Shown here in pieces: positions 55,466 through 64,000 of a DNA stretch of 64,000 nucleotides; within the stretch, counting starts at the first letter, position 1, and each line of letters starts with the position of its first letter. Origin of the DNA: Prolixibacteraceae bacterium (GTDB taxonomy: Bacteria; Bacteroidota; Bacteroidia; Bacteroidales; Prolixibacteraceae); contig CP081303.1 of the NCBI GenBank assembly GCA_019720755.1, positions 1,984,001-2,048,000 on the forward strand, given 5' to 3'. Below the pieces are notes generated by a model. That model had not been told where the DNA came from. It did no database searches and worked only from the letters and a program-made list of their open reading frames with translations. The position numbers and the translations under genes were made by a program.

Positions 55466-56110
55466 ATGGCCCAAACACCGGTTATCTTTTGGAATATCGA
55501 CACACAATATGATTTTGTAGAGCAGGATGGAGACTTATATGTAGAAGGGGCTGAGCTATTAAAGCCTCTTTGGGAAGAGATCCTCTCCTATGCACGGGAA
55601 AAGAATATTCGCATTATATCCACCAAAGACCATCATTTTTTGGATTCGGATGAACTTTCAGATAACCCAGACTTTGTAGACACTTTTCCACCTCACTGTA
55701 TTGCTTTTGAGAAAGGCTCCAAGAGTGTGTTGTCTAATATTGAGGACAATGGATTTATTTTAGATTGGGATCTGAAGATGGGAATGGTACATTTGAAGGA
55801 CATTTACCATCAAAATATCCCTATTACCATCTTAAAAGATCGATTCGATTTTACGCAAGGAAATCCCAATAGTGAAAATATCCTTCAGATAATTGAGGAG
55901 AAAAAAATGTATATCATGGGGGTTGCCGAGAATGTCTGTGTTAGTCAAGCAGCCATTGCCCTTGCTAAAAATGGTTTTCATGTTACAGTAATTTCGGATG
56001 CGGTAAAAGCAATCCCTGGACTTTCAACACCATATGAAGAGTGGAAAGAGCGAGGAATTGAAATGAAAAGATGGGAAGAGGTAAAAGAGGAGATCAAAAC
56101 ACTCTTTTAA
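55466..56110 (+). CDS. isochorismatase-family hydrolase, nicotinamidase-like
   Basis: A 214-residue cysteine hydrolase. The triad is Asp12 (NIDTQYDF), Lys124 (ILKDRFDF) and Cys158 (GVAENVCVSQAA). A zinc-type site resembling nicotinamidase is suggested by KDHH at 54-57 and FPPHC at 74-78. Nicotinamidases convert nicotinamide to nicotinate for NAD salvage; other members act on related amides. It is about the family's length (PncA 180-215). It lies 227 bases downstream of the lipoprotein gene and has its own weak terminator. Confidence 0.82.
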   Translation: MAQTPVIFWNIDTQYDFVEQDGDLYVEGAELLKPLWEEILSYAREKNIRIISTKDHHFLDSDELSDNPDFVDTFPPHCIAFEKGSKSVLSNIEDNGFILDWDLKMGMVHLKDIYHQNIPITILKDRFDFTQGNPNSENILQIIEEKKMYIMGVAENVCVSQAAIALAKNGFHVTVISDAVKAIPGLSTPYEEWKERGIEMKRWEEVKEEIKTLF

Positions 56111-56140
56111 AACAGAAGACAAGAGCATAACCCTATAAAG

Positions 56141-56164
56141 GACGAGGATACACACCATCCTCGT
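56141..56164 (+). terminator. hairpin after the nicotinamidase-like gene
   Basis: GACGAGGAT / ATCCTCGTC with a 6-base loop; only a weak T-rich tail follows (CTCTATTTAA). Confidence 0.6.
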
Positions 56165-56310
56165 CTCTATTTAAATTCGTATTTCTCACCCTTATCGTTC
56201 TCCAGTAAAAAAAAGCAACCTCATAGTGTTGTATAAAAAGCATAAAGCAGTTAAATTGCCAACATTCTCATTTGTGAGTACATTATACAATTAAAGAATC
56301 ATATTCGGTT

Positions 56311-57207
56311 ATGCTGCAAGTAATACAACAAGACTTTGACTGTTCCATATACAAGGTGGAAGAAAAGAATTGCGTTCATACATTCTTTATCTCTACTCCA
56401 GAGAGTCGACATATATGCTCTGACTTAAGCTTTGTTGGAGAGAACCTTCAAAATGGGTTGAAACAGTCTTTAGCAAGAACCATAAGTCAACTTAAGTTCA
56501 ACCATTTGTTTCTCGAGGACCAAAAGAACACCACATTACTTCTTCCCTCCTCTGCTGCCTTCGGTTTTCCAATACGTGATGCAATTCAGGATAGTCTAGG
56601 CTGGGGAAAATATGCTACGAAATTCCATATAGATCAGATAGAATCCTTTAATGAACAACTATGGATCGTAGATCAAGGTTGGAATGAGGAGTCTTTAAAC
56701 AGATGGGCAGAACCACTTATTTCATCGCAGGAGCAGAAGGTACAAGACCTTAAAAAGATTACGATATTCACCTTGGGTTCTCAGCAATACCTAGAGGCTC
56801 TTTACCAATGGGCAGAGAGTTGGCAGAAGACACACAAAAGCCCACTAGAGATACAAATATTCTTCTTTGAAGGGATATTTATCCTTCAAAAAGAGAACGC
56901 AACAAAACAGATGTCTATGAGCAAATCCGATGCCAATCTAGCACCTGAATATATCGATGGACACTATTATAACACTTTATATCCGATACAACGAGAAGCG
57001 GTTGGTTCTATTGAAGAGAGAGTTTTTGATCCCCTAAAACACCTTCATCGAGAAAAAGAGTATTGGGAAAACACACAGAAACATATTGAAGATGGATTAA
57101 CCTACCAACAACTTGCATCTGAGAAAATACCATTCATTGATGCGGAGGCATTTGGAGAGGTCTCGTTATTAGCAGAAGTAGAAAAAGCACTACATCAGTT
57201 AAGATAA
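56311..57207 (+). CDS. hypothetical protein
   Basis: I do not recognise this 298-residue soluble protein. It has no signal peptide or membrane segment. A segment near 82-110 (LLLPSSAAFGFPIRDAIQD) and a later strand-rich part (ITIFTLGSQQYLEALY, LEIQIFFFEGIFIL) suggest a mixed alpha/beta fold. The C-terminal 80 residues are charged and helical. It stands alone between terminators. Length and the ATG start support it as real. Confidence 0.65.
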   Translation: MLQVIQQDFDCSIYKVEEKNCVHTFFISTPESRHICSDLSFVGENLQNGLKQSLARTISQLKFNHLFLEDQKNTTLLLPSSAAFGFPIRDAIQDSLGWGKYATKFHIDQIESFNEQLWIVDQGWNEESLNRWAEPLISSQEQKVQDLKKITIFTLGSQQYLEALYQWAESWQKTHKSPLEIQIFFFEGIFILQKENATKQMSMSKSDANLAPEYIDGHYYNTLYPIQREAVGSIEERVFDPLKHLHREKEYWENTQKHIEDGLTYQQLASEKIPFIDAEAFGEVSLLAEVEKALHQLR

Positions 57208-57246
57208 TAAGATACGGTTTATGGTATCAACTTGAATTCTATCATG

Positions 57247-57275
57247 GGGTGCCCCCTTTCATAGGCACCCTTTTC
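57247..57275 (+). terminator. terminator of the unknown gene
   Basis: GGGTGCC / GGCACCC stem with a 10-base loop, then TTTTCT; 39 bases after the stop. Confidence 0.75.
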
Positions 57276-57352
57276 TGTATATCTATTCACTTAATATTCA
57301 AAGTGGCATATGTGGTGGTTGCATCCTCTTGGGGATCTTGATTCAACCAGTT

Positions 57353-57378
57353 CCTTGAGCTTGTCGAAAGGGTTCAAG
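57353..57378. repeat. REP-like motif
   Basis: CCTTGAGCTTGTCGAAAGGG followed by TTCAAG, the REP core in inverted orientation relative to 49378-49414. Confidence 0.65.
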
Positions 57379-57415
57379 ATTGAAGGAGGTTTCACGTTAC
57401 CATTTTACACTAAAA

Positions 57416-57450
57416 AAGGGAATGCTCATTAAAGAACACTCCCTTCAGTA
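57416..57450 (-). terminator. terminator of the efflux operon
   Basis: GGGAGTGTTC / GAGCATTCCC stem with two G-U pairs, followed on the minus strand by a run of six T; 20 bases after the last gene. Confidence 0.8.
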
Positions 57451-57469
57451 TATATAGTTAAACATGGCT

Positions 57470-58642
57470 CTAAAGATTCTTCTTTCGACGAATCTGTGCA
57501 ACCCTATATAGAGTCAAACAGAAGAATAGTGCCGCCAATTGCCATAGGTGAATCCATTGTTCACTACAGACCTCTAAACCCGAATGCATGATCTGCATCT
57601 TGTATATTCCAATGATCGCTTGAGTACTTGGAATAAAAGATCCAAAGACTCTCCAAAAGTCAGGCATAGATTGATAAGGCCATGAAATTCCTGACAAGAA
57701 AAGCAGTGGAATAGATGTAAAAAGCAAAAATATCATCGAACTAGTACGTTCTTTAAAGAATGTACTCAAGAGTAGCGCAAGACATATCGTCGCTAACAGA
57801 AATGGGAATACAAATAACAATAGTTCTGGTATACTAGCCCATGCTGGATATTTGAGGATCCAAAAGCTATTAATCAACAGATGGATTACCACAGGAATAT
57901 AGAGAACAAAGAAAGCAGCCCCACGTCCTAAAAGTTGTATTAAAATATCTTTCACCCCCATATCTGGTTGCAAAAACCAACTTCTTCCTTCAGCATATGC
58001 TGTACCTGCAAAAAGGCCCATTCCCATAAGTAAAGTCTGATGAAGAATTAGGATCAATACCGCTGGCATCAAGTAACTCGCATAACCTCCAGTAGGATTG
58101 AATAATGAACGTGACTCATATCTAATATTGAGCGCATTATCCACTGCATTAGCCATCATCTTTCCTTTTAACAACTGCTTCTTCACACGTATTCCTGCAT
58201 TCATGGTTCCAACCACATAATTGGCACCAGTCAGAAGTTGTTTATAATACATGAAATAGGTAGCATCAGCAAATACCGAGATACTAGCAGTTTCGCTTCG
58301 CATCACCTGTTTCTCTAGCCCTTTAGGAATCACGACGATTCCTTTAGCCTTGCCATCCTTTAACAACTCTTTGGCATGCGTAAAGTCTACACAACGATAA
58401 GTAGTTTCCACCTGTTCTGTTGCATCTAGATTACGTGCAAAAAGCCTACTAAAATTGGTACCATCTTGATCGACAACTGCTACAGGGATATCTTTCACCA
58501 CCTCTTGGTTGTAAACCCATCCATATAAAATAGGATAGATCACACTTGCACCAACAATGATAAACATCACCCCAAAATCAGAGAAGATCTGAGACAACTG
58601 TGTCTTAAAAACATCCAATAATGTTTCCTTATGTTTATTCAT
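57470..58642 (-). CDS. ABC-2 type permease, fourth gene of the efflux operon
   Basis: A 390-residue ABC-2 permease (ATG at 58642; a longer TTG form would overlap the upstream gene). One N-terminal helix (about 23-40), a large exported domain (VAVVDQDGTNFSRLFARNLD ... VVIPKGLEKQV), then five helices in the C-terminal half, the YhgE/YbhR-like layout. It is related to the gene just upstream, and the two probably form a heterodimer. It completes a TolC-HlyD-ABC2-ABC2 operon that lacks an ATPase gene. Confidence 0.85.
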   Translation of the reverse strand: MNKHKETLLDVFKTQLSQIFSDFGVMFIIVGASVIYPILYGWVYNQEVVKDIPVAVVDQDGTNFSRLFARNLDATEQVETTYRCVDFTHAKELLKDGKAKGIVVIPKGLEKQVMRSETASISVFADATYFMYYKQLLTGANYVVGTMNAGIRVKKQLLKGKMMANAVDNALNIRYESRSLFNPTGGYASYLMPAVLILILHQTLLMGMGLFAGTAYAEGRSWFLQPDMGVKDILIQLLGRGAAFFVLYIPVVIHLLINSFWILKYPAWASIPELLLFVFPFLLATICLALLLSTFFKERTSSMIFLLFTSIPLLFLSGISWPYQSMPDFWRVFGSFIPSTQAIIGIYKMQIMHSGLEVCSEQWIHLWQLAALFFCLTLYRVAQIRRKKNL

Positions 58643-58656
58643 GACCTTTTCTTTTT

Positions 58657-59844
58657 TTATAATCGTCCCCAGAATTTCTCTTCTAAACAAACACGCTTCA
58701 GTTTTCCACGGAATGCAAAGGGAATTAGTAAAAATATCAACATCGACCCAATTGGAAGCAAGCTATCTAATGGAGATGCTCCTCGAAATACTTGCCCTAG
58801 AAGAAGGTCTAGATAGTGCGAAAAGGGCCATAACTTTGACATATAGACCGCTAAAGAAGGCATACTATGAAAAGGAAATGTTAAACCTGAAAAACTAAAG
58901 GCTACGGCACCATAAAAAGAGCTAAAACTCATAGCCATACGAAGACTAGGGTTCAAACATAAAAATAGTATTCCTACTCCCATATCTGCCAATATCATCA
59001 CAAGCAGTCCTATATTTACGAACGTTAATGAACCGATCACTGGAACTTGAAACATTTTAAATAGTAAGGTATTCATAAAGAATCCAACAATCGAAAAGAT
59101 TCCAAAGTAAGGGGTTAATTTTCCTGCCAAAGCGATCAACATATTTCCATCTGTCATCTCCAACCACTCGGTAGAAGTACGATCTCGAAATTCTGTACCA
59201 ATAGCATAAACGGTACACATGACAACGAATATTTGAAGCATGACAGGGAGCAATGAGGTCACTAAGTAATAGAAATAGTTGGTTGTTGGATTGACCCAAA
59301 TATGGGTATCTAAACTCAAAGGAACGGTAGAGATCAATGCTTGAGTCTCATTCTGTCCTTTTCTTAAGTTACCTTGTATATTTAATCCAGCAGCGAAAGT
59401 TTTCACCACAGTTGTTAATCCCTTATTCACCAATCCTCCTGGAAGAAGATAAGCGTTGTTGTAGTATCCCACCACCCTAGGGGCAATCCCCTTATAGATA
59501 TCTTTTGAGAACCCTTCGTCAATGAAGAGAATACCATAAGCATCCCCTTCATATAGATGTCTCTTTGCATCCAAAAGATTGGTCTCTTTGAAAGCAACCT
59601 TCATGGCCTGAGTATTGTCTACCATCTTAGTCATTTTTCTCGACAAGGAGGAGCCATCACGGTCGACAACCACAACGGGAAGATCCGTTGCAACTCCTTT
59701 AGAGAAAAGAGAGGTAAAGAATAGAAAAGATATTAAAGGAAGAAAGATAGATAACCACATCAACAAATGCTTTTGACGCATCATCGATATTTCACGATAT
59801 ACAACACCCCAAAAGCCCTTTTTTAATGATTGATTACTCTTCAT
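58657..59844 (-). CDS. ABC-2 type permease, third gene of the efflux operon
   Basis: A 395-residue relative of the following gene with the same layout: helix at about 28-47, exported domain with VVVVDRDGSSLSRKMTKMVD and ILFIDEGFSKD, and five C-terminal helices with the ABC-2 signature region (SFSGLTFPFHSMP). It starts 3 bases after the HlyD stop. In E. coli, YbhF-YbhS-YbhR pairs such permeases with an ATPase; none is encoded here. Confidence 0.87.
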   Translation of the reverse strand: MKSNQSLKKGFWGVVYREISMMRQKHLLMWLSIFLPLISFLFFTSLFSKGVATDLPVVVVDRDGSSLSRKMTKMVDNTQAMKVAFKETNLLDAKRHLYEGDAYGILFIDEGFSKDIYKGIAPRVVGYYNNAYLLPGGLVNKGLTTVVKTFAAGLNIQGNLRKGQNETQALISTVPLSLDTHIWVNPTTNYFYYLVTSLLPVMLQIFVVMCTVYAIGTEFRDRTSTEWLEMTDGNMLIALAGKLTPYFGIFSIVGFFMNTLLFKMFQVPVIGSLTFVNIGLLVMILADMGVGILFLCLNPSLRMAMSFSSFYGAVAFSFSGLTFPFHSMPSLAVYMSKLWPFSHYLDLLLGQVFRGASPLDSLLPIGSMLIFLLIPFAFRGKLKRVCLEEKFWGRL

Positions 59845-59847
59845 ATT

Positions 59848-60831
59848 TTAGATCTTATTCCAATCCAACAATGCAGTCATTCCTGGACGCAAACCAGGTA
59901 TTTTTTCTACAGGAGTAGCTCTTACTTCGAATGTCTTCATGTCGAATCCACCCATCGTTTGAGTCGCCCTATAGGTGGCATATGCTCCTTCTGCTTTGAT
60001 AAAAGAGACACGAACCGTCACACGCTTCATCTGCATTGCAGGAAGCAATACTTCGATCTCAACCCCTTTCTTGAATTTATGTAGCAGATCCTCTTTCACA
60101 TTGAAAGTGAACCAAACATCTGAAAGATCAGTAATCGTTACAACAGGATAACCAGGAGTGATAAGCTCTCCTCTTTTTGCAATGATACTCGTCACCTCCC
60201 CATCAATAGGAGCAATCAAACGTTTCTCTGACATATACGAAGCCACTTCGTTTACGGCACCATTAGCTCTCTCAACCAATGCCGCAGCAGCTTGTTTGTC
60301 TTCGTAGCGAGCCCCTTTCTTTGCCATCTCATATTGAGAAAGCGCCGCATCCTCAGTAAGTTTTGCTGCATCATAACGAGTCTTCGCTTCATCTCTCTTC
60401 TGTTCAGGAACGACTCCATCATCATAAAGGTTTGAAACGCGATCATATGTTACGTTTAAAAGATCTGCTGCAGCTTTTGCTTTTAGATATAGATTATGAG
60501 CAGCACGTATCTGCTCTTTTCTCGCACCATTCTGGGCTTTTCGACTTTGCGCTTCAGCCGCTTTTTTAGCTGCCTGTGCTTGCTCCATCTTAGCCGACAC
60601 CTCTGGGCTTTCAAGAGTCAAAAGAAGTGTTCCTTTACTTACCTCATCTCCTTCATGAATCTCTAATGAGTCGATTCTTCCAACCAATTTGGTTGCGACT
60701 TTCACTTCTGTTGCTTCTGCTTCTCCTTGGAGAATAACCTTTTTAGGTTTTAAAAGTAGTGATGCACCGATGCTCAATACAATTAAAATGATCAACACTA
60801 CAATTCCAATGCCGTAACTTCTATTTTTCAT
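59848..60831 (-). CDS. HlyD/EmrA-type membrane fusion protein
   Basis: A 327-residue periplasmic adaptor. N-terminal membrane anchor (7-27), biotinyl-lipoyl-like halves (GRIDSLEIHEGDEVSKGTLLL and LIAPIDGEVTSIIAKRGELI), and a long coiled coil between them (about 75-190, Ala/Lys/Glu-rich). It bridges the inner-membrane permeases and the TolC protein encoded 25 bases upstream. Confidence 0.9.
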   Translation of the reverse strand: MKNRSYGIGIVVLIILIVLSIGASLLLKPKKVILQGEAEATEVKVATKLVGRIDSLEIHEGDEVSKGTLLLTLESPEVSAKMEQAQAAKKAAEAQSRKAQNGARKEQIRAAHNLYLKAKAAADLLNVTYDRVSNLYDDGVVPEQKRDEAKTRYDAAKLTEDAALSQYEMAKKGARYEDKQAAAALVERANGAVNEVASYMSEKRLIAPIDGEVTSIIAKRGELITPGYPVVTITDLSDVWFTFNVKEDLLHKFKKGVEIEVLLPAMQMKRVTVRVSFIKAEGAYATYRATQTMGGFDMKTFEVRATPVEKIPGLRPGMTALLDWNKI

Positions 60832-60856
60832 TATATATATAATATTATCCTGTTAT

Positions 60857-62335
60857 CTATTTTTTCACATCTACAGTATATGACACAAAGCTATCACTCA
60901 TACCGCACCACTCTAGTAATTTAGCAAACGCAATATCATATTGATACATTGCTTGAAGATGCTCAATCTTTGTTTTAGAAAGATTCATTTGAGCATCCAC
61001 TACCTGAGTTGAAGTAGCAAATCCCTGTTTAAATGCCTTATTACGCACGCGATAGTACTCATTTGCAAAGCTCATAGAGGTATCTAAGGTTTCTGCAGAC
61101 TCAGCAGCTTTCTCAATCTCATGATATGTTTTCATTACCACCGTATTGATATCGTTGCTTGCCTTCTCTTTGTAGATAGTAACCTGAGCTCTTTTCGCTT
61201 TTGCTGCTTTAATCTTATTTTCTCTAGCAAAACCATCGAAAATATTGATCTTCACACCAATACCAACAAACCAATTTGGAATAAGATCCGTTACTTGATA
61301 TTCATATAGGTTTCCTGATCCAACTAAAGCAATCTCAGGAAGGTATTCCGACTTCTCTTTTTTCACTAATTGATTGACCATAATCTCTTTTTGGTCTACC
61401 TGTAATAGTTTGGGATTGTTTTTCTGTGCATAAGATTGATAGAAATCTAGATCATTTAGTGTCCCCATCACTCCTAATTGAGTAGTTGGAGTAATATTAT
61501 AACCAACACCTAAAGTGTTTTGCAATCCAATTTGAACTAGCTCCACATCTCTTACAGAGGCTTTATACTTCTGTAATGCATTCATATAAGCAACGTTCGC
61601 ATGAAGACGTTCTGCCTTAGAGATCATCCCTTGATTTTCTAGATGTTCGGCATCTTCAAGATGTTTCTTAAATCCATCCATCACTTCTTTACGAACCGCC
61701 ACCAACTTTGAAGAGAGTTGAAGACCGAAATAACGTGCTGCCAACTCAGTAATTTGCTGGTTTGTAATATCTTTAAGGTGTAGATCTGATGCAGCAACTT
61801 TTGCCTTAGCAACTCTATTTGCGGCATTAATCTTACCCCCCATATAGATTGGCTGTTTTAGGTTTGCTGTAATCAACCCTAACTGCTGGTCTTGAATAGG
61901 AACACTAATAGAGCTTGGAAGTGCAATAGGTGGCATCTTAGACATTCCTCCTTTGATAATAGCCTGTTGCATAGGAGTCATCGTTGGAAGCAGTGCATTC
62001 ATCATCTGATTTAACCCTCCCATCATATTGTCTGCCATCTGTTTTTGTGCAGAAAGGTCCATCTCCATGGAGATATCATCATTAAACAATGTATAGGTTC
62101 CTGTAACAGATAAATGAGGCATGTAAAGACCTTTGGTCGCTTTTGCTTCATACTCCAAACTCTCATGCTCCTTCTCGGAAGCCTGAATGGTATAGTTATG
62201 TTCTCTTAACACAGCTATAGCCTCTTCAAACGACATCGCTACAGACTGGTCTGACACCTCTGTCTCTTGAGCTTGCACACAAAGCACGCTACCCATTAAG
62301 ACTGACACAACCAAACAAATGTGTAACATTTTCAT
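60857..62335 (-). CDS. TolC-type outer membrane efflux protein
   Basis: I place the start at ATG 62335 (492 residues), giving the signal peptide MKMLHICLVVSVLMGSVLCVQA; earlier ATG/TTG codons extend it by up to 14 residues. The mature protein has the two OEP repeats with long helices: AVLREHNYTIQASEKE, ANRVAKAKVAASDLHLKDI, RVKNKAFKQGFATSTQ-type end (here RVRNKAFKQGFATSTQVVD). Beta strands insert in the outer membrane. It is the first gene of the efflux operon and the export channel for it. Confidence 0.9.
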   Translation of the reverse strand: MKMLHICLVVSVLMGSVLCVQAQETEVSDQSVAMSFEEAIAVLREHNYTIQASEKEHESLEYEAKATKGLYMPHLSVTGTYTLFNDDISMEMDLSAQKQMADNMMGGLNQMMNALLPTMTPMQQAIIKGGMSKMPPIALPSSISVPIQDQQLGLITANLKQPIYMGGKINAANRVAKAKVAASDLHLKDITNQQITELAARYFGLQLSSKLVAVRKEVMDGFKKHLEDAEHLENQGMISKAERLHANVAYMNALQKYKASVRDVELVQIGLQNTLGVGYNITPTTQLGVMGTLNDLDFYQSYAQKNNPKLLQVDQKEIMVNQLVKKEKSEYLPEIALVGSGNLYEYQVTDLIPNWFVGIGVKINIFDGFARENKIKAAKAKRAQVTIYKEKASNDINTVVMKTYHEIEKAAESAETLDTSMSFANEYYRVRNKAFKQGFATSTQVVDAQMNLSKTKIEHLQAMYQYDIAFAKLLEWCGMSDSFVSYTVDVKK

Positions 62336-62377
62336 TAATTGACTTTTCATTTGAAAAATTATATGATTTCTAAACAA

Positions 62378-62884
62378 TTATAAATTCAGCAATGATTATG
62401 TCACAAATATAGATAGTTTTTTGAGACATTCGACCAATGTATTTTATCAGTCGACAAAAAAGAGTGCTTTTTTTAATTACCAGACAAAACGAATAGACAC
62501 TTATAGAATGGGATACATAGAAATACAACTAATACACAATACATTATATCATCATAGAAATTAAAAAAACGAATATTCACCACATGTTAAAAATACTTAA
62601 TATAATAATATGGCGTCCTATTTTATTACTTAATTCTTCTTATATAGAATACAAGAGAAACAACAAACCCAGAAAACAATGATAACAATTTGAATAGGAT
62701 AACTACACCTCTTGGTATCCAAGCTCAATTCACTTTGCAACACAGGAAGTGATTCAAATAATGCAATTCAAAAGGAATATTATTAAAAAGACAATACTAT
62801 TCACATAATGGTGCGGGTTAAATTAATGAAGAGGCATCTGAATAGAAGCCTCTTCATTGTATATCTTATAGATAACCAATAGGA
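62378..62884. other. intergenic region before the SusD-like gene
   Basis: AT-rich. It holds the efflux operon's promoter at the left and the SusD-like gene's terminator at the right (62824-62858). No gene is seen. Confidence 0.6.
62824..62858 (-). terminator. terminator of the SusD-like gene
   Basis: Perfect 11-bp stem AATGAAGAGGC / GCCTCTTCATT with a 13-base loop, 26 bases after the stop. The T-run is weak. Confidence 0.75.
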
Positions 62885-64000
62885 CTATTCTAACTCCCAC
62901 CACAATTTTGTACTCATCAAGTCTTGCCCTCCACTACTAGATGTTGTAGGATTCGTTTGATAAGTATGGGGACTTAACACAGGTCGTTGAATAGGAAATG
63001 ATTTTGCAACCAACTTTGCTGTCACTGAAGAGGACAACCCTTCGACACCCGACTGATAACCTTGAGGGTTTAACAGAGGCTCTTCGTTGGAAAACTTAAC
63101 TCTTCGAGGAAGATCATCTTGTACATCATTAACCAAAGAGATGAAATAATATTCTTTCCCTTTTTGGTTCTCATCAATAACTCCTTCTGCATCGACAAAG
63201 GTTACCTCTCCTGGCTTAATTAATGTTTTAGGGAATCCAGTACGACGATATTCAGCCCATGCATTGTATGGTTGCATATAGAGTGCAATATACTTCTGAG
63301 TTAATACTGTCTCTTGTGACGCTGGAGGCAATTGGTCAATATAATCCTTTATATCTTTCTCTTGCACACCCCAACGAACCATAGAAGCACGTACCCCCTT
63401 TTCGTAATAAGTTTGATCCCAATCATTAAATTCAGACAGTAAGAAGCAAACCTCGGCATAATCCATGAATGGATTACCAAAAGTAGCTTGCATTGGAGCA
63501 TTCGGTAGAGAAACATTATTATAGCCAATACTTCCTGTCGATTTGCTATCCAAACCATAAGGCATACCTTCATAATTTTCAGGAATGTATATTCCAGAAC
63601 CTAATTCATCGGAAGCGACTGGTAAATAGTCTCCTTGAGATATCGCCTTTCCTCCTGTATTATTAATAGCAGTAGCACCAATAGGAGCAGCATAAAAGTA
63701 GAGTCGAGGATCTACAATATTAAATGGACCAACACTACCCTTCAATAGATCAATAAATGGTTTTGCCATAGTAAAATCTGTTCTATTACTAACAGCAAAC
63801 GACTTATAGAAAGGAGCTGCATTGGAAGCATTATTCTCCCCTTTAAATAGAGCATCATCATCGACACTCTGCATGACACCTCGAGTGACTGCATCTTGAA
63901 ACGCTTTATTTGCAATCTCAGGATCTACACCACGAATACGCATTGCTGCTCTCAAAACAAGAGAGTTCGCCAATCGTTTCCATTTCCCAGCATTACCATG
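62885..64000 (-). CDS. SusD/RagB-family nutrient-binding lipoprotein (3' part)
   Basis: The frame runs open to the window's end, so this is the C-terminal 371 codons; the lipoprotein signal lies outside. KWKRLANSLVLRAAMRIRG and DPEIANKAFQDAVTRGVM match the SusD-like type 2 family; later MQATFGNPFMDYAEVCFLLSE and QKYIALYMQPYNAWAEYRRTGFPK are characteristic. SusD proteins sit on the outer face of the outer membrane with a SusC TonB-dependent channel, whose gene should lie just upstream, beyond the window. The nutrient is unknown; type 2 members often accompany peptide or glycan uptake systems. Confidence 0.92.
   Translation of the reverse strand, partial: HGNAGKWKRLANSLVLRAAMRIRGVDPEIANKAFQDAVTRGVMQSVDDDALFKGENNASNAAPFYKSFAVSNRTDFTMAKPFIDLLKGSVGPFNIVDPRLYFYAAPIGATAINNTGGKAISQGDYLPVASDELGSGIYIPENYEGMPYGLDSKSTGSIGYNNVSLPNAPMQATFGNPFMDYAEVCFLLSEFNDWDQTYYEKGVRASMVRWGVQEKDIKDYIDQLPPASQETVLTQKYIALYMQPYNAWAEYRRTGFPKTLIKPGEVTFVDAEGVIDENQKGKEYYFISLVNDVQDDLPRRVKFSNEEPLLNPQGYQSGVEGLSSSVTAKLVAKSFPIQRPVLSPHTYQTNPTTSSSGGQDLMSTKLWWELE

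Noticed and set aside
1-64000. tRNA, rRNA, integrase or transposase genes
   Set aside because: None was recognised on either strand; the only mobile elements with visible machinery are the two group II introns.

Overview
The window is from a low-GC member of the Bacteroidota. Supporting signs are a SusD/RagB-type lipoprotein, an FprA flavodiiron protein, a DoxD-DoxA fusion, TAnnTTTG-type promoter elements, few Shine-Dalgarno sequences, and ECF/SigZ-like sigma factors. An anaerobic or microaerobic, probably marine lineage such as Marinilabiliales is my inference; no rRNA or tRNA gene is present to settle it.

Layout. 1-2.5 kb: an unknown protein followed by a protein with a DarT-like ADP-ribosyltransferase domain, then a UPF0158 protein. 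2.5-9 kb: SWIM zinc-finger protein, an SDR-like membrane protein with a DUF302 lipoprotein, and a small membrane protein with DoxDA. 9-12.4 kb: a two-gene cassette of a DUF3696-type ATPase and a possible PLD/MIT_C-like protein. 12.7-21.7 kb: housekeeping genes (prmA, mltG, flavodiiron protein, DHOD-like protein) and a TetR-ABC-ABC operon. 22-24.5 kb: SigZ-like sigma factor, a membrane protein with tandem Cys-Cys repeats, and a YraQ/ArsP-type permease, which together look like a metal or metalloid stress unit. 24.6-33.3 kb: intergenic repeats, two glycine-rich membrane proteins, an ECF sigma/anti-sigma pair, and gene remnants (GNAT, beta-helix/PDZ).

33.4-39.4 kb: a complete type I restriction-modification system very like the EcoR124I (type IC) family, including TAEL-type 12-bp repeats in hsdS. 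39.6-49.3 kb: the most striking region. Two nearly identical group II introns in the same orientation bracket a complete reductive dehalogenase operon: rdhA (Tat precursor with two Fe-S clusters and the Tyr/Asn/Arg active-site pattern), rdhB (membrane anchor) and an rdhC-like FMN/polyferredoxin protein. A TetR regulator lies upstream, and two matching palindromes lie between it and rdhA. Both introns sit in copies of a dispersed intergenic repeat, and unoccupied copies of the target in this window allow the intron ends to be placed to the base.

49.9-64 kb: ferredoxin-nitroreductase with a Cys-rich partner, a second SDR-like gene, a cold-shock protein with a structured leader, a TlpA-like thioredoxin, a lipoprotein esterase, a nicotinamidase-like hydrolase, an unknown gene, a four-gene TolC/HlyD/ABC-2 efflux operon without an ATPase gene, and the 3' part of a SusD-like gene running off the end.

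Two tiny genes (27 and 32 codons) encode related single-pass membrane microproteins: one is downstream of the rdh operon and the other downstream of a glycine-rich membrane protein. Their match at protein level with many synonymous differences indicates real coding sequences. These microproteins, the rdh island and the intron target relationship are the main candidates for undescribed biology.
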